Source: Coptodactyla brooksi
Lineage: Eukaryota; Arthropoda; Insecta; Coleoptera; Scarabaeidae
Direction: 5' to 3'
Assembly (NCBI GenBank): GCA_033557675.1
Contig: JAWQRM010000002.1
Span: 1-58,076, forward strand
Length of the DNA stretch: 58,076 nt
Positions within the stretch are counted from its first letter, which is position 1; each line of letters begins with the position of its first letter. The notes beneath the pieces were generated by a model. It was not told the DNA's origin, ran no database searches, and saw nothing but the letters and a program-made list of their open reading frames with translations. The translations under genes were made by a program, and so were the position numbers. Positions 11,820 through 20,639 of this stretch are shown here, one piece after another.

Positions 11820-12866
11820 AAGGACGTAGCCGGGAGGATTCATAAATGGTCTTAAATGGGATTTGGGTTACTTGTTAGCCCTCAATATCTACCATTAAGT
11901 ACGTGTCGTGTTCTAAAACCTGGCTGATGACATAAGGACCTCGATATATTGAAATCAGCTTTTTGTTACCTGTTGTCGTATCTATATTGGTTATCATAAC
12001 CCAGTCTCCTCCTTCTTAAGTTCTTGGAGCTTTATGCCTTTTATCAAACGAATTCTTCTCATATTTCTGCGCTCTGATCATTCGTTGTTCTGCTTCTCTC
12101 CTTATCTCGTCCAATGTCTTGATATTTGTTTCATCTCGTTTCAAAACTTTTTTCAGACTATCCAATATTTCTCCTCCTTGTTTGATACCAAATAGTAGTC
12201 TACTCGGTGTTTCTTTAGTTACCCTAGACATGGAATTATTTAATGCAAATTCGCTTTTACTTAAATGTTCATCCGACTTAACCGGCCTACTTATCTTCGC
12301 TAACATTGGCACTAATGTTCTGTTGACTCTTTCTACTTCACTCTCGGCATTTCTGTTGTTACCATAATGTGTGGGATCATATTTTCGTCTAGAAACTGTT
12401 TAAAACCATGAGACTTGAAACCTAAGCCTTGATCAGTTACTATTCTTCTAGGCTTGTTATATTGATGGAAATATTTCTTCAAATGCTTGATGATCTCATC
12501 TGCACCGGTTGACTTACATGGGTATAATTGGACAAACTTGCTAAAACTATCTACCATAACCAATACATACTTGTTTTTCTTAGAAGTACGTTCGAATGGG
12601 CAACAATGATACTCGTGCAGTGTTTCAAACGGCAGATTACCTTTAGGTATTACATACAGTTGTCATTCCGCTTTTTCAGAATTCCTTGCTTGCTTGTACA
12701 CTAGACATTTTAGACATCTGGCGATATAGTCTTTAATTTTCTGCTAAATCTTTGGAAGCCAGTATACTCTTCTTTTGACTTGCATCACTTTTTCAATTCC
12801 TCCATGTCTCGTAACTTCATGATTTTCTCTGATTAGAACTCCTTCCATATCTTGCGAAACATTTTT
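11820..12866 (-). pseudogene. Gypsy integrase remnant
   Basis: Integrase inserts retrotransposon cDNA into the genome. In N-to-C order on the minus strand: an HHCC zinc-binding domain (HEVTRHGG, then CLKCLVYK, about 12700-12830) with in-frame stops; the catalytic core with the first Asp in VMVDSFSKF (12537-12563), the second in TDQGLGF (about 12415-12440) and the Glu in SEVERVNRT (about 12320-12350, after a frameshift near 12355); a helical stretch (12016-12312); and the C-terminal module with GPYVISQVLEHDTY (about 11890-11940), typical of gypsy integrases. All three acidic residues survive, but the frame is broken by stops and at least two frameshifts. The N-terminal end is lost at the LINE junction. 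Confidence 0.85.
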
Positions 12867-13920
12867 CACGGTTGTTTAATACCCATGATTCACTTCCATA
12901 GGTGATAACTGTTCTATATACAGGTTTGTATACCTTCAACTTGGTGTATTTACTTATTTCTGGCTTGTTTAAGAAACCCCTGTTCAATGTATTGTACAAT
13001 TTGTTACTTTTTCGATTTTGTTATTTATGTCTTTTCTTTCCCATGCAGTATGACTATATTGTCTGTAAGCGCACATTTTGAGATTTTAATTTTTGCAAGA
13101 TTTCTCTATTCAACACAGCGGTTTTCTAGTTATTTCTCCAGTTTTCTTCATTATCTCATTCATATATACAATATATAGTACCGGGCTTAGACTTCCCCCT
13201 TGTCTCATTCCTTCATTTGCTATGAATTCATCCGACATACCATTTTTGCTTATCACTCTGTTTCTTGTCCGCTTGTTCAGGCACTTCATCACATTTACTA
13301 TTTTTTTGCTGGCCCCTATTTTGTATAGACTTTCCCATAACTTATTTCTTGGTACTTTGTCGCATGCTTTCTGTAGATTTATATAAACATTTTCGTCTTT
13401 TCCTATGGTTCTGCTTGTGATCTCCTTGTTTGCAAATACATGATCTTGGGCCGATCTTTGCGAAATCCACTCTGCGCCTCCAGTAGCTTATACTATACGT
13501 CCTTTTTCAACCTATTTTCAATTACTTTCTCCCACACTTTCATTACTGTGCTCATCAGTCTTATACCCCCATAACTGCTGTAATTTTTGCTGTCACTTTT
13601 CTTAAATATAGGTACTATTACCCCGACCTTCCAGTCTTCCGGTAGTTTTTCTTCCTTCTACACTTTCCATACTTTATATATCCAAGACCTAAATAGTTCT
13701 ATATTCCCCATACTTTACTATTTCTGCCGTAATTCTATCAATTCCAGGTGCTTTTCCATTCCTTAATCTTTTATTGCTTCCTTCAGTTCTTTTTTGGTGA
13801 TAAAGTGCTCTTCCACCCCCTCCAATTCTTGTACATCTGCTGTTCCATTTTGTTCTTCTCCGGATCTGTTCAGCGCATCTGCTGCTAACAGTGTTTGGAA
13901 GTATTCTTTTCACCGCTCCA
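12867..13920 (-). pseudogene. RTE LINE reverse transcriptase remnant
   Basis: Reverse transcriptase copies the LINE RNA at the nicked target site. Recognisable segments in N-to-C order are GKAPGIDRITAEIVKYGE (about 13700-13770), then VYINLQKACDKVP (about 13350-13390), where the usual motif A Asp reads as Asn, then EGMRQGGSLSPVLY (about 13170-13215), then the YADD region (about 13051-13072), which is frameshifted and no longer encodes the two Asp residues, and finally VYRTVITYGSESWVLNN near 12880-12930. The protein ends in the thumb region because the element is cut at about 12866. Stops and frameshifts separate the blocks, so it is not functional. Confidence 0.8.
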
Positions 13921-14599
13921 TAACTTGTGTTTTACCCACTCAAACATTTCCATTTTTATCCTTTATTATTTGTATATCCGCCTTTTTGTCCATTCTAAGA
14001 TTTCGTAATACTCTGTAAAATAACCTTTGATTTTCTCTGCTATCCCCTTCCAACTTATCTTCGTACTCTTTCCATGCTTTTTGTTTTGCCTCTAGCGTCG
14101 ACGTCTTGACGTTAGTTCTCTACTCTTTATATACATTATAACTACTTTAGTTTTTATTACTCAAATATGACCGTCACTTTTGATTTTGATTTGTTTCCTG
14201 AGCTCCTCATTCCACCATACCGTACGTCAATTTTTATTATTTCTTTTCAATCATTCCACATGTTGACCTTGCTACTTCTAGTCGTCCTATACCATTTATC
14301 CTCCCACGTTTTTGTACTTCAGTGTCTACTTTCTGCATACCTTCTACCTGTTTCATTATTTCTCAATTTATAGGCCTTAACAGCCTCTTTATTTCTTTTA
14401 GTGCTCTCTGTATCCTCCACTATTTCCTCTTTACACATTCTGTTTTCTCTCTATTAGATTGTGACCACTACAAATTTCATATCCCCGTTTCACTCTTATA
14501 CCTTTAACTAATCTCCTATTTTCTCTTTGTTTCAATATGTAGTCTATTATTAACTTCTTCCTTCTATTCGGTTCCGTTCTCGTATACTTATGTGTGTTT

Positions 14600-15200
14600 A
14601 TGATTCTAGAATGTTTCTGCTACCATGAAATTGTATGTTGTACAAAATTCTATTAATCTCCTGTCGTTATTGTCGCTAGTGTCTTCTCCAACTTCACCAA
14701 TGACCGTATATTTTCGTTCGGGTTTTCTCACTCTTTCATTCATATCCCATGCAATTATTATGCATCCTCTAGATGTTTCGACTGTCATATTAAGTTCTTC
14801 TCAAATCTATTTTTTTGGTTTCTGATCCTTCGTCCTCAGACGGGCCATAAATTCCTATTACCGTCGTTGTGTAGGTTTTACATTTTAATTCCACTACTAA
14901 AATTCTTTCTGATATGGCCTTCCATTTATTAAGCTTATCCTTCAAGGTCTTCTTTATTGTACTTCCTATTCCCATTTGTGTTTTTACGCTTTCCTCTATT
15001 CCACTGCATATTAATAGATGACCACTTTACATTTCTTTTGCTTTTTTTCTTGTTTCTGGTAACATTAGCATATCTAATGCTGCCCTCTCAAATTCACCAA
15101 CTATTTCTTCTTCTTTATCACGTATACTTCTGGGTGTTCCAAGTCCCTATCTTATTTATGCCTTTCAGCCGGTACTGATTCCTTGTTTTCCGCTCTTTAC
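14600..15200 (-). pseudogene. RTE LINE endonuclease remnant
   Basis: This apurinic/apyrimidinic-type endonuclease nicks the target DNA. Read on the minus strand: the start motif IGTWNT (about 15140-15165), a stretch ending LMLPETR (about 15060-15080), the central segment ending in VIGIYGPSEDEGSETKK (14790-14975), and AWDMNERV (about 14735-14760, consensus GDMN, with Gly replaced) followed by GEDTSDNNDRRLIEFCTTYN (about 14640-14700). The order and spacing match RTE-clade endonucleases. Frameshifts split it into at least three frames. It lies directly 5' of the reverse transcriptase remnant on the same strand. Confidence 0.8.
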
Positions 15201-15620
15201 CATTTCTACTTTTACCCCCTTTTCCTCTAACACTTCGTGTACCTGTCAAATAATCCTCTTTTCTGGTTCTCTAGTGTCCAATTTTCCGTTTATTACTCTT
15301 CCATTTGTCTCCCTACTTATGTCATTTTTTTTGGATGGTCTGAGAATGCTTTTGACGCACCACCCAGAGCCCTGTCCCTGGAGTGTCGGACTCGCCTATA
15401 CTGAATGGGCCATACCGGCTAAACTCATTTCCACCTTAGTGGCGTGAATCCATCCCGGCACCGCCATCAGGCATTACTTCAGGATGGCACCACTTCATCA
15501 CGTCTCTTTAAGGGACTCTATTTTCTATTCTACAGGGCAAAAGCGTCATTTCTTTCTGGCTTTTGCAAGGGCCTCCCGGAAGGCTGTACATCCTCTCGAT
15601 ACGACAAATCCCGATCTCCA

Positions 15621-15664
15621 TAATCCCGATGGCAGGAAACAAGTGTTTCCTGCTATCGGGATTA
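15621..15664. repeat. Palindrome, 21 bp arms
   Basis: Arms 15621-15641 and 15644-15664 pair at 20 of 21 positions around a 2 nt loop, inside the R1-like ORF1 remnant. Confidence 0.85.
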
Positions 15665-15667
15665 TTC

Positions 15668-15702
15668 GTGTGGGGCACAATCCTTCAGTTTGTGCCCCAC
15701 AC
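15668..15702. repeat. Palindrome, 13 bp arms
   Basis: Perfect GC-rich arms 15668-15680 and 15690-15702 with a 9 nt loop, 3 bp from the previous palindrome. Confidence 0.85.
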
Positions 15703-16700
15703 TGCCGAGGTATGAGGTACTATAATGTCCATAGTCAAGACAGCGGTAACATCGCCTGATCTCCGTTCCTCGTCTGATCCTGCAACTGACAAAGCCAACC
15801 TATAATCGGCCAGCTTGAAGGAGTTGCTCAGCTGCCGTCACCTCTATTTTGACTACGACCAAGCGCTGCTTTCTTACGTTTAGTCTGGTCATTTTGACTT
15901 CTATTTTCCCTCTATAGCCTGGTATTGTCCTCTTCAGGACATCCTCAACCTCCGTCCTGTGATTGTTGTTGTGCAGCAATCACAGTCCCTTATCTCCAGA
16001 GTGGCTCTGGGAAATAGTTCTCTTATGCTGCTTAAATTACCTACTGCTTCCTTCAGGGCATCGACAAAAGAAGTCCTGACTTCTGCAGAGGTTCTCCTTA
16101 ATTCCAGGAGAACTCCTCTTGTTCTTGTCTGCCGGACCGACTTCACATTTACTCCAGCTGCGCTGGTATCGATGTGCTGGTGGGTGGTTCCCACGACATC
16201 TACGTAGGTTTTACCCTGCGCAGGTTTTAGGAGAATCGCGTCCGACTTTGTCCTTGCTCTCCGCCTTTTCTGCGGTTTGCTAGTATTCTTCTAGTTCGGC
16301 GATGTGGACTCCTTCTTCGCCCGTTTTTCTCTCTTCTTCTTCTTCTTATTGACGACCTCGGTTCTCTCGATCTCAGTATTCAACTCTTGCCTCGATTTTT
16401 TGAGACCTTCTTGTGAAGACTGCTGTGGACTTTTGACTCTTCTCTTACTTGTGCCAACATCCGGCACGGAGTTAGTCCGTGGTCGCTGAGAAACTCGTGC
16501 GGAGATCATCGCTTCCTCATTAAGCTTCGCTCGAGTTTTATGAATAAATTTGAGACTGTTAATGATCTCTTCCAGTTTAGGAAGCGCTTGCTTTATGTCA
16601 TTATTGACATTGCGTTGTCTCAGCACTGCTGCCCTCATGGTAGCGATGAGGATCCTTGCTCGTGCGTGTTTCTTCCTCTCTTCATCCTCTGGTATTCTCT
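15690..16700 (-). pseudogene. R1-like LINE ORF1 (gag-like) remnant
   Basis: ORF1 proteins bind the element RNA and form the ribonucleoprotein. The N-terminal part (16291-16638) is charged and Lys-rich with nuclear-localisation-like runs (KKKKKREKRAKK). The middle part (15934-16194) has the conserved VRQTRTRGVLLEL and LFPRATLEIRDCDCCTT segments typical of R1/jockey gag-like proteins. The end has one CCHC knuckle, CYRCLDYGH (about 15728-15754), whose last Cys appears to be replaced by Tyr. Frames shift between these parts. Two palindromes (15621-15664 and 15668-15702) sit directly after the knuckle, where the second zinc knuckle is expected, and disrupt it. Confidence 0.75.
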
Positions 16701-17168
16701 GTTCGGGCTGAGGTCCTTCGGTGTTTCGACTTTGAGCAATGGTGTTTGTTTCGTTGTGTTCGTTGTTGCTTTTATTTAGTTTAAGGTTGTTTCTCTCTAT
16801 ATATGTTCTAATACTTCAAAGTGTCAGGCCGTCTCCGAACGCGGTGTCTCAGGAAGTGGGGGGTGATCACCCTCGTAACTACCCCTATTGTTGCGAGAGC
16901 TTTTGGCTATAAGGGCGGGAATGAAACATTCGCCCTTGCCGTTCACCTGCTTTCTTCGTCGACATCCTGATACTTCCGTGGGTGCGACGCGTTGATGTCG
17001 GGAGTTTCCAGGAGAACTGCGCTTTACACATCAGGTCGCACATCCCCTTCGGGCAGCGTCAACGTATCCGCTAGTCCTCGTGACCCTACCGCAATACTGG
17101 CCAGAGGCCCCTACATGGTGGTGACACCTGGGCCAGACCAATCTAATCTAGCCCAGATGCCAGTTCAA

Positions 17169-17205
17169 TCTCCTCAAAGAACCTTAATATGGTTCTTTAA
17201 GGAGA
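17169..17205. repeat. Palindrome, 15 bp arms
   Basis: Arms 17169-17183 and 17191-17205 pair at 14 of 15 positions around a 7 nt loop. A second, 10 bp-arm palindrome lies at 17247-17278. Confidence 0.8.
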
Positions 17206-17479
17206 CCGGAGCCGCGACGTGTCGAAAGGTTAGTTGTCATTGCCTTTTCGTTAATTGTCAGAAATGAGAATTAACGAAGGGAATCTATTTCAACATACCT
17301 CACTGATGTTCACTACGGACGGGCGTGAATCCATTTGTACACTTTTACTATTCCTGCATTCCTCCGTTTTTCAGGTAAAAATCACGGCAGGACACCGTCC
17401 TCTTAGAATATGAGCACCAGAACGGTTGACATCGACGTTCACGTCGCGACACTAAATAACTACTTGTGTCCTTATCCAT

Positions 17480-18190
17480 TACTTGTGTCAACGTAGTTGC
17501 CCCGGTCCTCCTACTTTCTGTTTTCGTTAGGTTTTTGATCTTCTACCCCCTGTATTTCCTGCCCTGTCTCTCAGCTTCTTGGTTTCTTCATCCCATTTCC
17601 ATATTTTTCCGCCTATTATAATTGGTATTTTATCTTTACTGCTCTTCCTTTCCCCCTTTCCTCTTCCGCTATCTTCTTGATTGTACGCTATAGTTCCCTC
17701 TCTCCCTGGTTAGTTCGTTGTTTATGTGTATGCTCTCTTGCAGATTATTCAATTTCTTCTTGTTGCTTTATGACTTCCTTCACCATTGCATTCTCGAACT
17801 CAATTTTATATACCTTTGTCCCAATCTTTTTTGCCTCCTTAATTTGAACTTTCGTGTCCATGCTATTTGCTATAAAGTTCTCAATACCAATGTTTAAGTC
17901 TTTTGTTATGGGAACACCCATATTTTGTTATGGGTGTTCCATTCCAAACCCGATACTACACTATCTCATTGGTCTTTATGCGTTCCTTCTCCAATTTTCT
18001 TATTCTTATTTTCATCGCTGACACATCTTCCTGGTTTTTCTTATTTTCCCTTTCTATTTCTTAATTTCTATTCTTAACTCTTTCAGAACTTGTTGGTATT
18101 CTCTTTGTTTCTGCTTAATGCCTTGTATCCTTCATTAGTTCTTTCAGCACATCAGTTACCGTATCCATTGTATCTTCCTTTACCTCTTGG
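17480..18190 (-). pseudogene. LINE ORF1-like coiled-coil remnant
   Basis: Minus-strand frames here are dominated by Lys, Glu, Arg, Asn and Gln. They include EDVSAMKIRIRKLEKERIK (about 17990-18040), a heptad-like pattern seen in ORF1 proteins of RTE-like and related insect LINEs, and IIIGGKIWKWDEETKKLRDR (about 17570-17625). The segment lies upstream, on the coding strand, of the RTE endonuclease and is probably its ORF1, now separated from it by the R1-like block. It has many stops. A 12 bp-arm palindrome (17911-17940) interrupts it. Assignment to the same LINE is inference from strand and order. Confidence 0.5.
17911..17940. repeat. Palindrome, 12 bp arms
   Basis: GGAACACCCATA (17911-17922) and TATGGGTGTTCC (17929-17940) pair perfectly. 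TTTTGTTATGGG also occurs twice as a direct repeat around it, so inverted and direct duplications overlap. Confidence 0.85.
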
Positions 18191-18240
18191 GGTGTTTGAG
18201 GTGTTCTTTTTGGGAAATCCCACAACAAAATGGGACGAGC

Positions 18241-18283
18241 GCTTCTGATGGTGCCGACATTATCGGCGAAATGTGCGTCAAGC
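18241..18283 (+). ncRNA. Hammerhead-like ribozyme motif, GTCGAC type
   Basis: Stem I GCTT (18241-18244) pairs exactly with AAGC (18280-18283). The core CTGATGG (18245-18251) differs from CUGANGA at its last base. One extra T (18252) precedes stem II GCCGA/TCGGC (18253-18257 with 18263-18267). GAAA is at 18268-18271, and stem III is T72 with G77 (wobble) next to A71-T78 around the loop GTGC. The cleavage site would be GTC, after 18279. It lies just upstream, on the opposite strand, of the RTE ORF1-like segment. Confidence 0.6.
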
Positions 18284-18869
18284 AAAATAATCTTTTCGGT
18301 TTTCGTATAGTAGTCATTGTGCAAACTTTGTTACTAAGCCAAAAGGTTCTAAAAATTTTCAACCCTGTGTGTGATAAGATATGAAACAGAAAGTTAGTCG
18401 GAATATCTAATTTCATGTATCGAATAGTCCTCGAAAATACTCCTTTTGGTAAAGTTCTGCTATTTTCGGATACTTTATAGATTTATCATTGTCTTTCTCA
18501 TTTGTTTTTTATATCGGAATAATTCGGACTATGAAATCTAATGGCTATATAAGAAAGATACACTCACTTCCTCACAAAGATTAATTTCTAACGCATTGTC
18601 TATATTTGAGGTATATACTTGGATCAAGCATTGATGTTATATGTGCTTCTGGCTAATATTGTATTAAAGTTAAGTATTAAAGATTCGATTTAAGCTACGA
18701 CAGAAAGAATGCTGCCCCTATCGTAGACCCAAAGATCTGTCTCGAAATGATGCCATCAAATACAAATACAATGTTATCAAAAATTGTTGTGAATTAATAT
18801 TACATTTCTGTTTCAGCTACATAGTAAATGAAGCGCTAGATTAGAAGAGAACGTATTAAAGAACGTATT

Positions 18870-19330
18870 TTAACTAATTAGCGGACACCTTTAACGGATT
18901 TTAACTGACTATACATAGGTCTTTTCACTTGTTTTAGTTTAATCTCATTACAGTTCCAGCGTTTTTATGCAGAATATTTTAAAAAACCCTCGGTTCTTGG
19001 GAACAAAGTCATATATGCTAGATTCCTTTCAGGAATCTGAGTAAATATGTATATAACAAGCTCCGGTTTACGTTAAACCGGATGGTTTCGGTTAACTGGG
19101 GTTCAGAATACATATACAAAATTGACATACAAAATAGGGACAGAAAATTTACATAATATTGTTACAAATGCAAATCTTTCGTTCTTCCGGGATTAACCTT
19201 AAGCAAATTATAGTACTTAATTCAAGTATTGGTAGAATCGAAATTAAGTATAAAAAATATGAGCAAACGTTTGTATTGCTATTGTTTGAATGTATTTTTC
19301 TATAAATGGTCATTTATAATAGAAGTTTAG
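18870..19330 (-). repeat. Right member of an 8 kb-spaced inverted repeat
   Basis: Reverse-complement partner of 10440-10880, with the same order of shared blocks. It contains the small palindromes AGATTCCTTTCAGGAATCT (19018-19036) and CCGGTTTACGTTAAACCGG (19063-19081), which the left copy has only in part. Confidence 0.75.
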
Positions 19331-19399
19331 ATAGGGTTAAATTGTTAATTTTGATCACAACACAACTATATACATAGTTGATAATAGTTCAATTAATTA

Positions 19400-19424
19400 T
19401 ACCCCCTCCGTACCAAAATGATTA
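19400..19424 (+). repeat. MITE-like terminus
   Basis: CCCCCTCCGTACCAAAATGA, next to TA, resembles the CTCCCTCCGT ends of Tc1/mariner-type MITEs. No matching inverted end was found nearby. Confidence 0.25.
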
Positions 19425-19696
19425 CCTGATATTGGTTTTCTATTTGTATCAAAGTGATTCTCCGATTAAAAAAAAGACATTATTTATTTGCTAACTTTTC
19501 AAAAAGTTCACATAAACAATTAACACTATTTATTGAATTATTTAAGTGCATTGGATGTTTTGTGTGCTTTTTTAATTGTTGTTTCATCACAAATTATACA
19601 CTGTGGATTCCTTTACCACGCTCTAGGCGTCGTTTTGTTGATATGAAGAAGCTGTATGCACCTAAATAATTACTAATGAAGCTGCATTGATATGAA

Positions 19697-19744
19697 GTGA
19701 GAGTGCTTGGAGATTAGTTACAACTAATCTCCACCTGCTCTCAC
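19697..19744. repeat. Imperfect palindrome, 23 bp arms
   Basis: Arms 19697-19719 and 19722-19744 pair at 19 of 23 positions around a 2 nt loop. Confidence 0.75.
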
Positions 19745-20130
19745 AGTGCAATTCGTTACATAGAAAAACGTCTGGAGATTTAGAGTTTCGGTTCTCACAT
19801 ATTCAAGTGGCTTGTTGACAGTCTGAACCAGTTTGTCCAAGTTAGAGGGTGCACTTTCAGGTGGACATTTTGTGTGTTGTATTAAGGAATTCCTTAATCG
19901 GTAATGTTGAAATGAGGGCTGTTGGACAGTTGATAATACAATTTGATATTCCATCCGCCTTTTCAACCTTCTGCCCGTATTCTTTCATCATCTGTTGCAC
20001 AATGTACTTCAGAATTGACCTATTGTAGTCGTTCCTCCATATTTGTGCTATGAACAGGCTATATTTTTCTTATTTCTTGAACTTCTTCTTCATTTAAGAC
20101 CCCGTGTATATTCTTGTATATTGTTTTTTA
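19724..20130 (-). pseudogene. Unrecognised frameshifted coding remnant
   Basis: Two overlapping minus-strand frames make one plausible polypeptide. The upstream part (about 19860-20100) contains YSLFIAQIWRNDYNRSILKY. It continues in another frame (19724-19966) with a Pro- and Asn-containing stretch. There is no start codon for the upstream part and at least one frameshift between the two. I see no transposase, polymerase or zinc-finger motif. It may be a decayed transposon or host pseudogene; no function is assigned. Confidence 0.25.
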
Positions 20131-20605
20131 CTGGCTTGATGACGATAGTGTCTTTAGAATGATTTTTTGAATTCCAATTCTAATTTATTCATTAAAAATG
20201 CCTTTGATATTATTCTTGTAATGAAACATTTACCTGTACAAGTTTTGTAAGAACATCCTTCGGAAGAAATTTACTCGCAATTTACAAAATTATAATATTT
20301 ATCTTAACTTGTTGTGCCAAATCAACCGATATCTCGTGAATGTGTACAACGTCGTATATTGACTGAAATTGACTTAACCTATTTTTAAGGAATGAGTGCA
20401 AATTCCAGTCCTCGAATGTAGTTGTTCTTTTTCAAGGAAAGTTTCATTTTTTGAAATACTTTTCATTTCATCTTCTTCTGTTCGAATCTGTTCCAAATTC
20501 AGTTCGCTAGATTTTCAGCTCTAGTCACTGCGTCCTTTAATTCTCGATGTCATGTTTTTTGACTGATTATCAGTATGTGATGACAGATATGGCAATAGTG
20601 GATAA

Positions 20606-20636
20606 TTTTTATACTAACTCTAAGTTAGTATAAAAA
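20606..20636. repeat. Palindrome, 14 bp arms
   Basis: Perfect arms 20606-20619 and 20623-20636 with a 3 nt loop; AGTTAGTATAAAA-like sequence recurs just downstream. Confidence 0.8.
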
Positions 20637-20639
20637 ACT

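Larger units (their letters stand above)
11400..12866 (-). mobile_element. Ty3/gypsy retrotransposon fragment 1
   Basis: Minus-strand fragment with the integrase and its C-terminal tail, followed downstream by possible LTR sequence. The LTR could begin with TGTAGTAATTAAG (RC of about 11664-11676), after a GC-rich segment at 11677-11720, but its far end is not identified. Gag, protease, reverse transcriptase and RNase H are absent, because the fragment is cut at about 12866 by a junction with an RTE LINE. It is the lowest part of the nested minus-strand block at 11.4-18.2 kb. Confidence 0.7.
15330..17450 (-). mobile_element. R1-like LINE fragment inside the RTE LINE
   Basis: A GC-richer minus-strand block of about 2.1 kb that separates the RTE coiled-coil segment from its endonuclease. 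It holds an R1-type ORF1 (about 15690-16700) and upstream sequence that would be 5' UTR (about 16700-17440), with no endonuclease or reverse transcriptase of its own type. Boundaries are estimated from the change in composition and the loss of RTE-like frames; they are not marked by a poly(A) tail or target-site duplication that I can see. Confidence 0.6.
12867..18200 (-). mobile_element. RTE-type LINE, nested and truncated
   Basis: A non-LTR retrotransposon read on the minus strand: a coiled-coil ORF1-like segment (about 17480-18190), then the apurinic-type endonuclease (about 14600-15200), then reverse transcriptase (about 12867-13920). The proteins resemble the endonuclease-reverse transcriptases often annotated as craniofacial development protein 2-like. 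Two things are odd. The 3' end is missing and abuts gypsy integrase sequence. An R1-like LINE fragment with its own ORF1 lies between the coiled-coil part and the endonuclease. No target-site duplication is evident. Many stops and frameshifts make it inactive. Confidence 0.75.

Noticed and set aside
12119..16779. Many plus-strand open frames across the 12-17 kb block
   Set aside because: They overlap minus-strand LINE and gypsy remnants whose motifs are recognisable; the plus-strand peptides are hydrophobic antisense shadows.
10440..19330. Reading the inverted repeats plus interior as a Maverick/Polinton
   Set aside because: No DNA polymerase B, retroviral-type integrase of that group, capsid or packaging ATPase frame is visible; the interior is retroelement debris.
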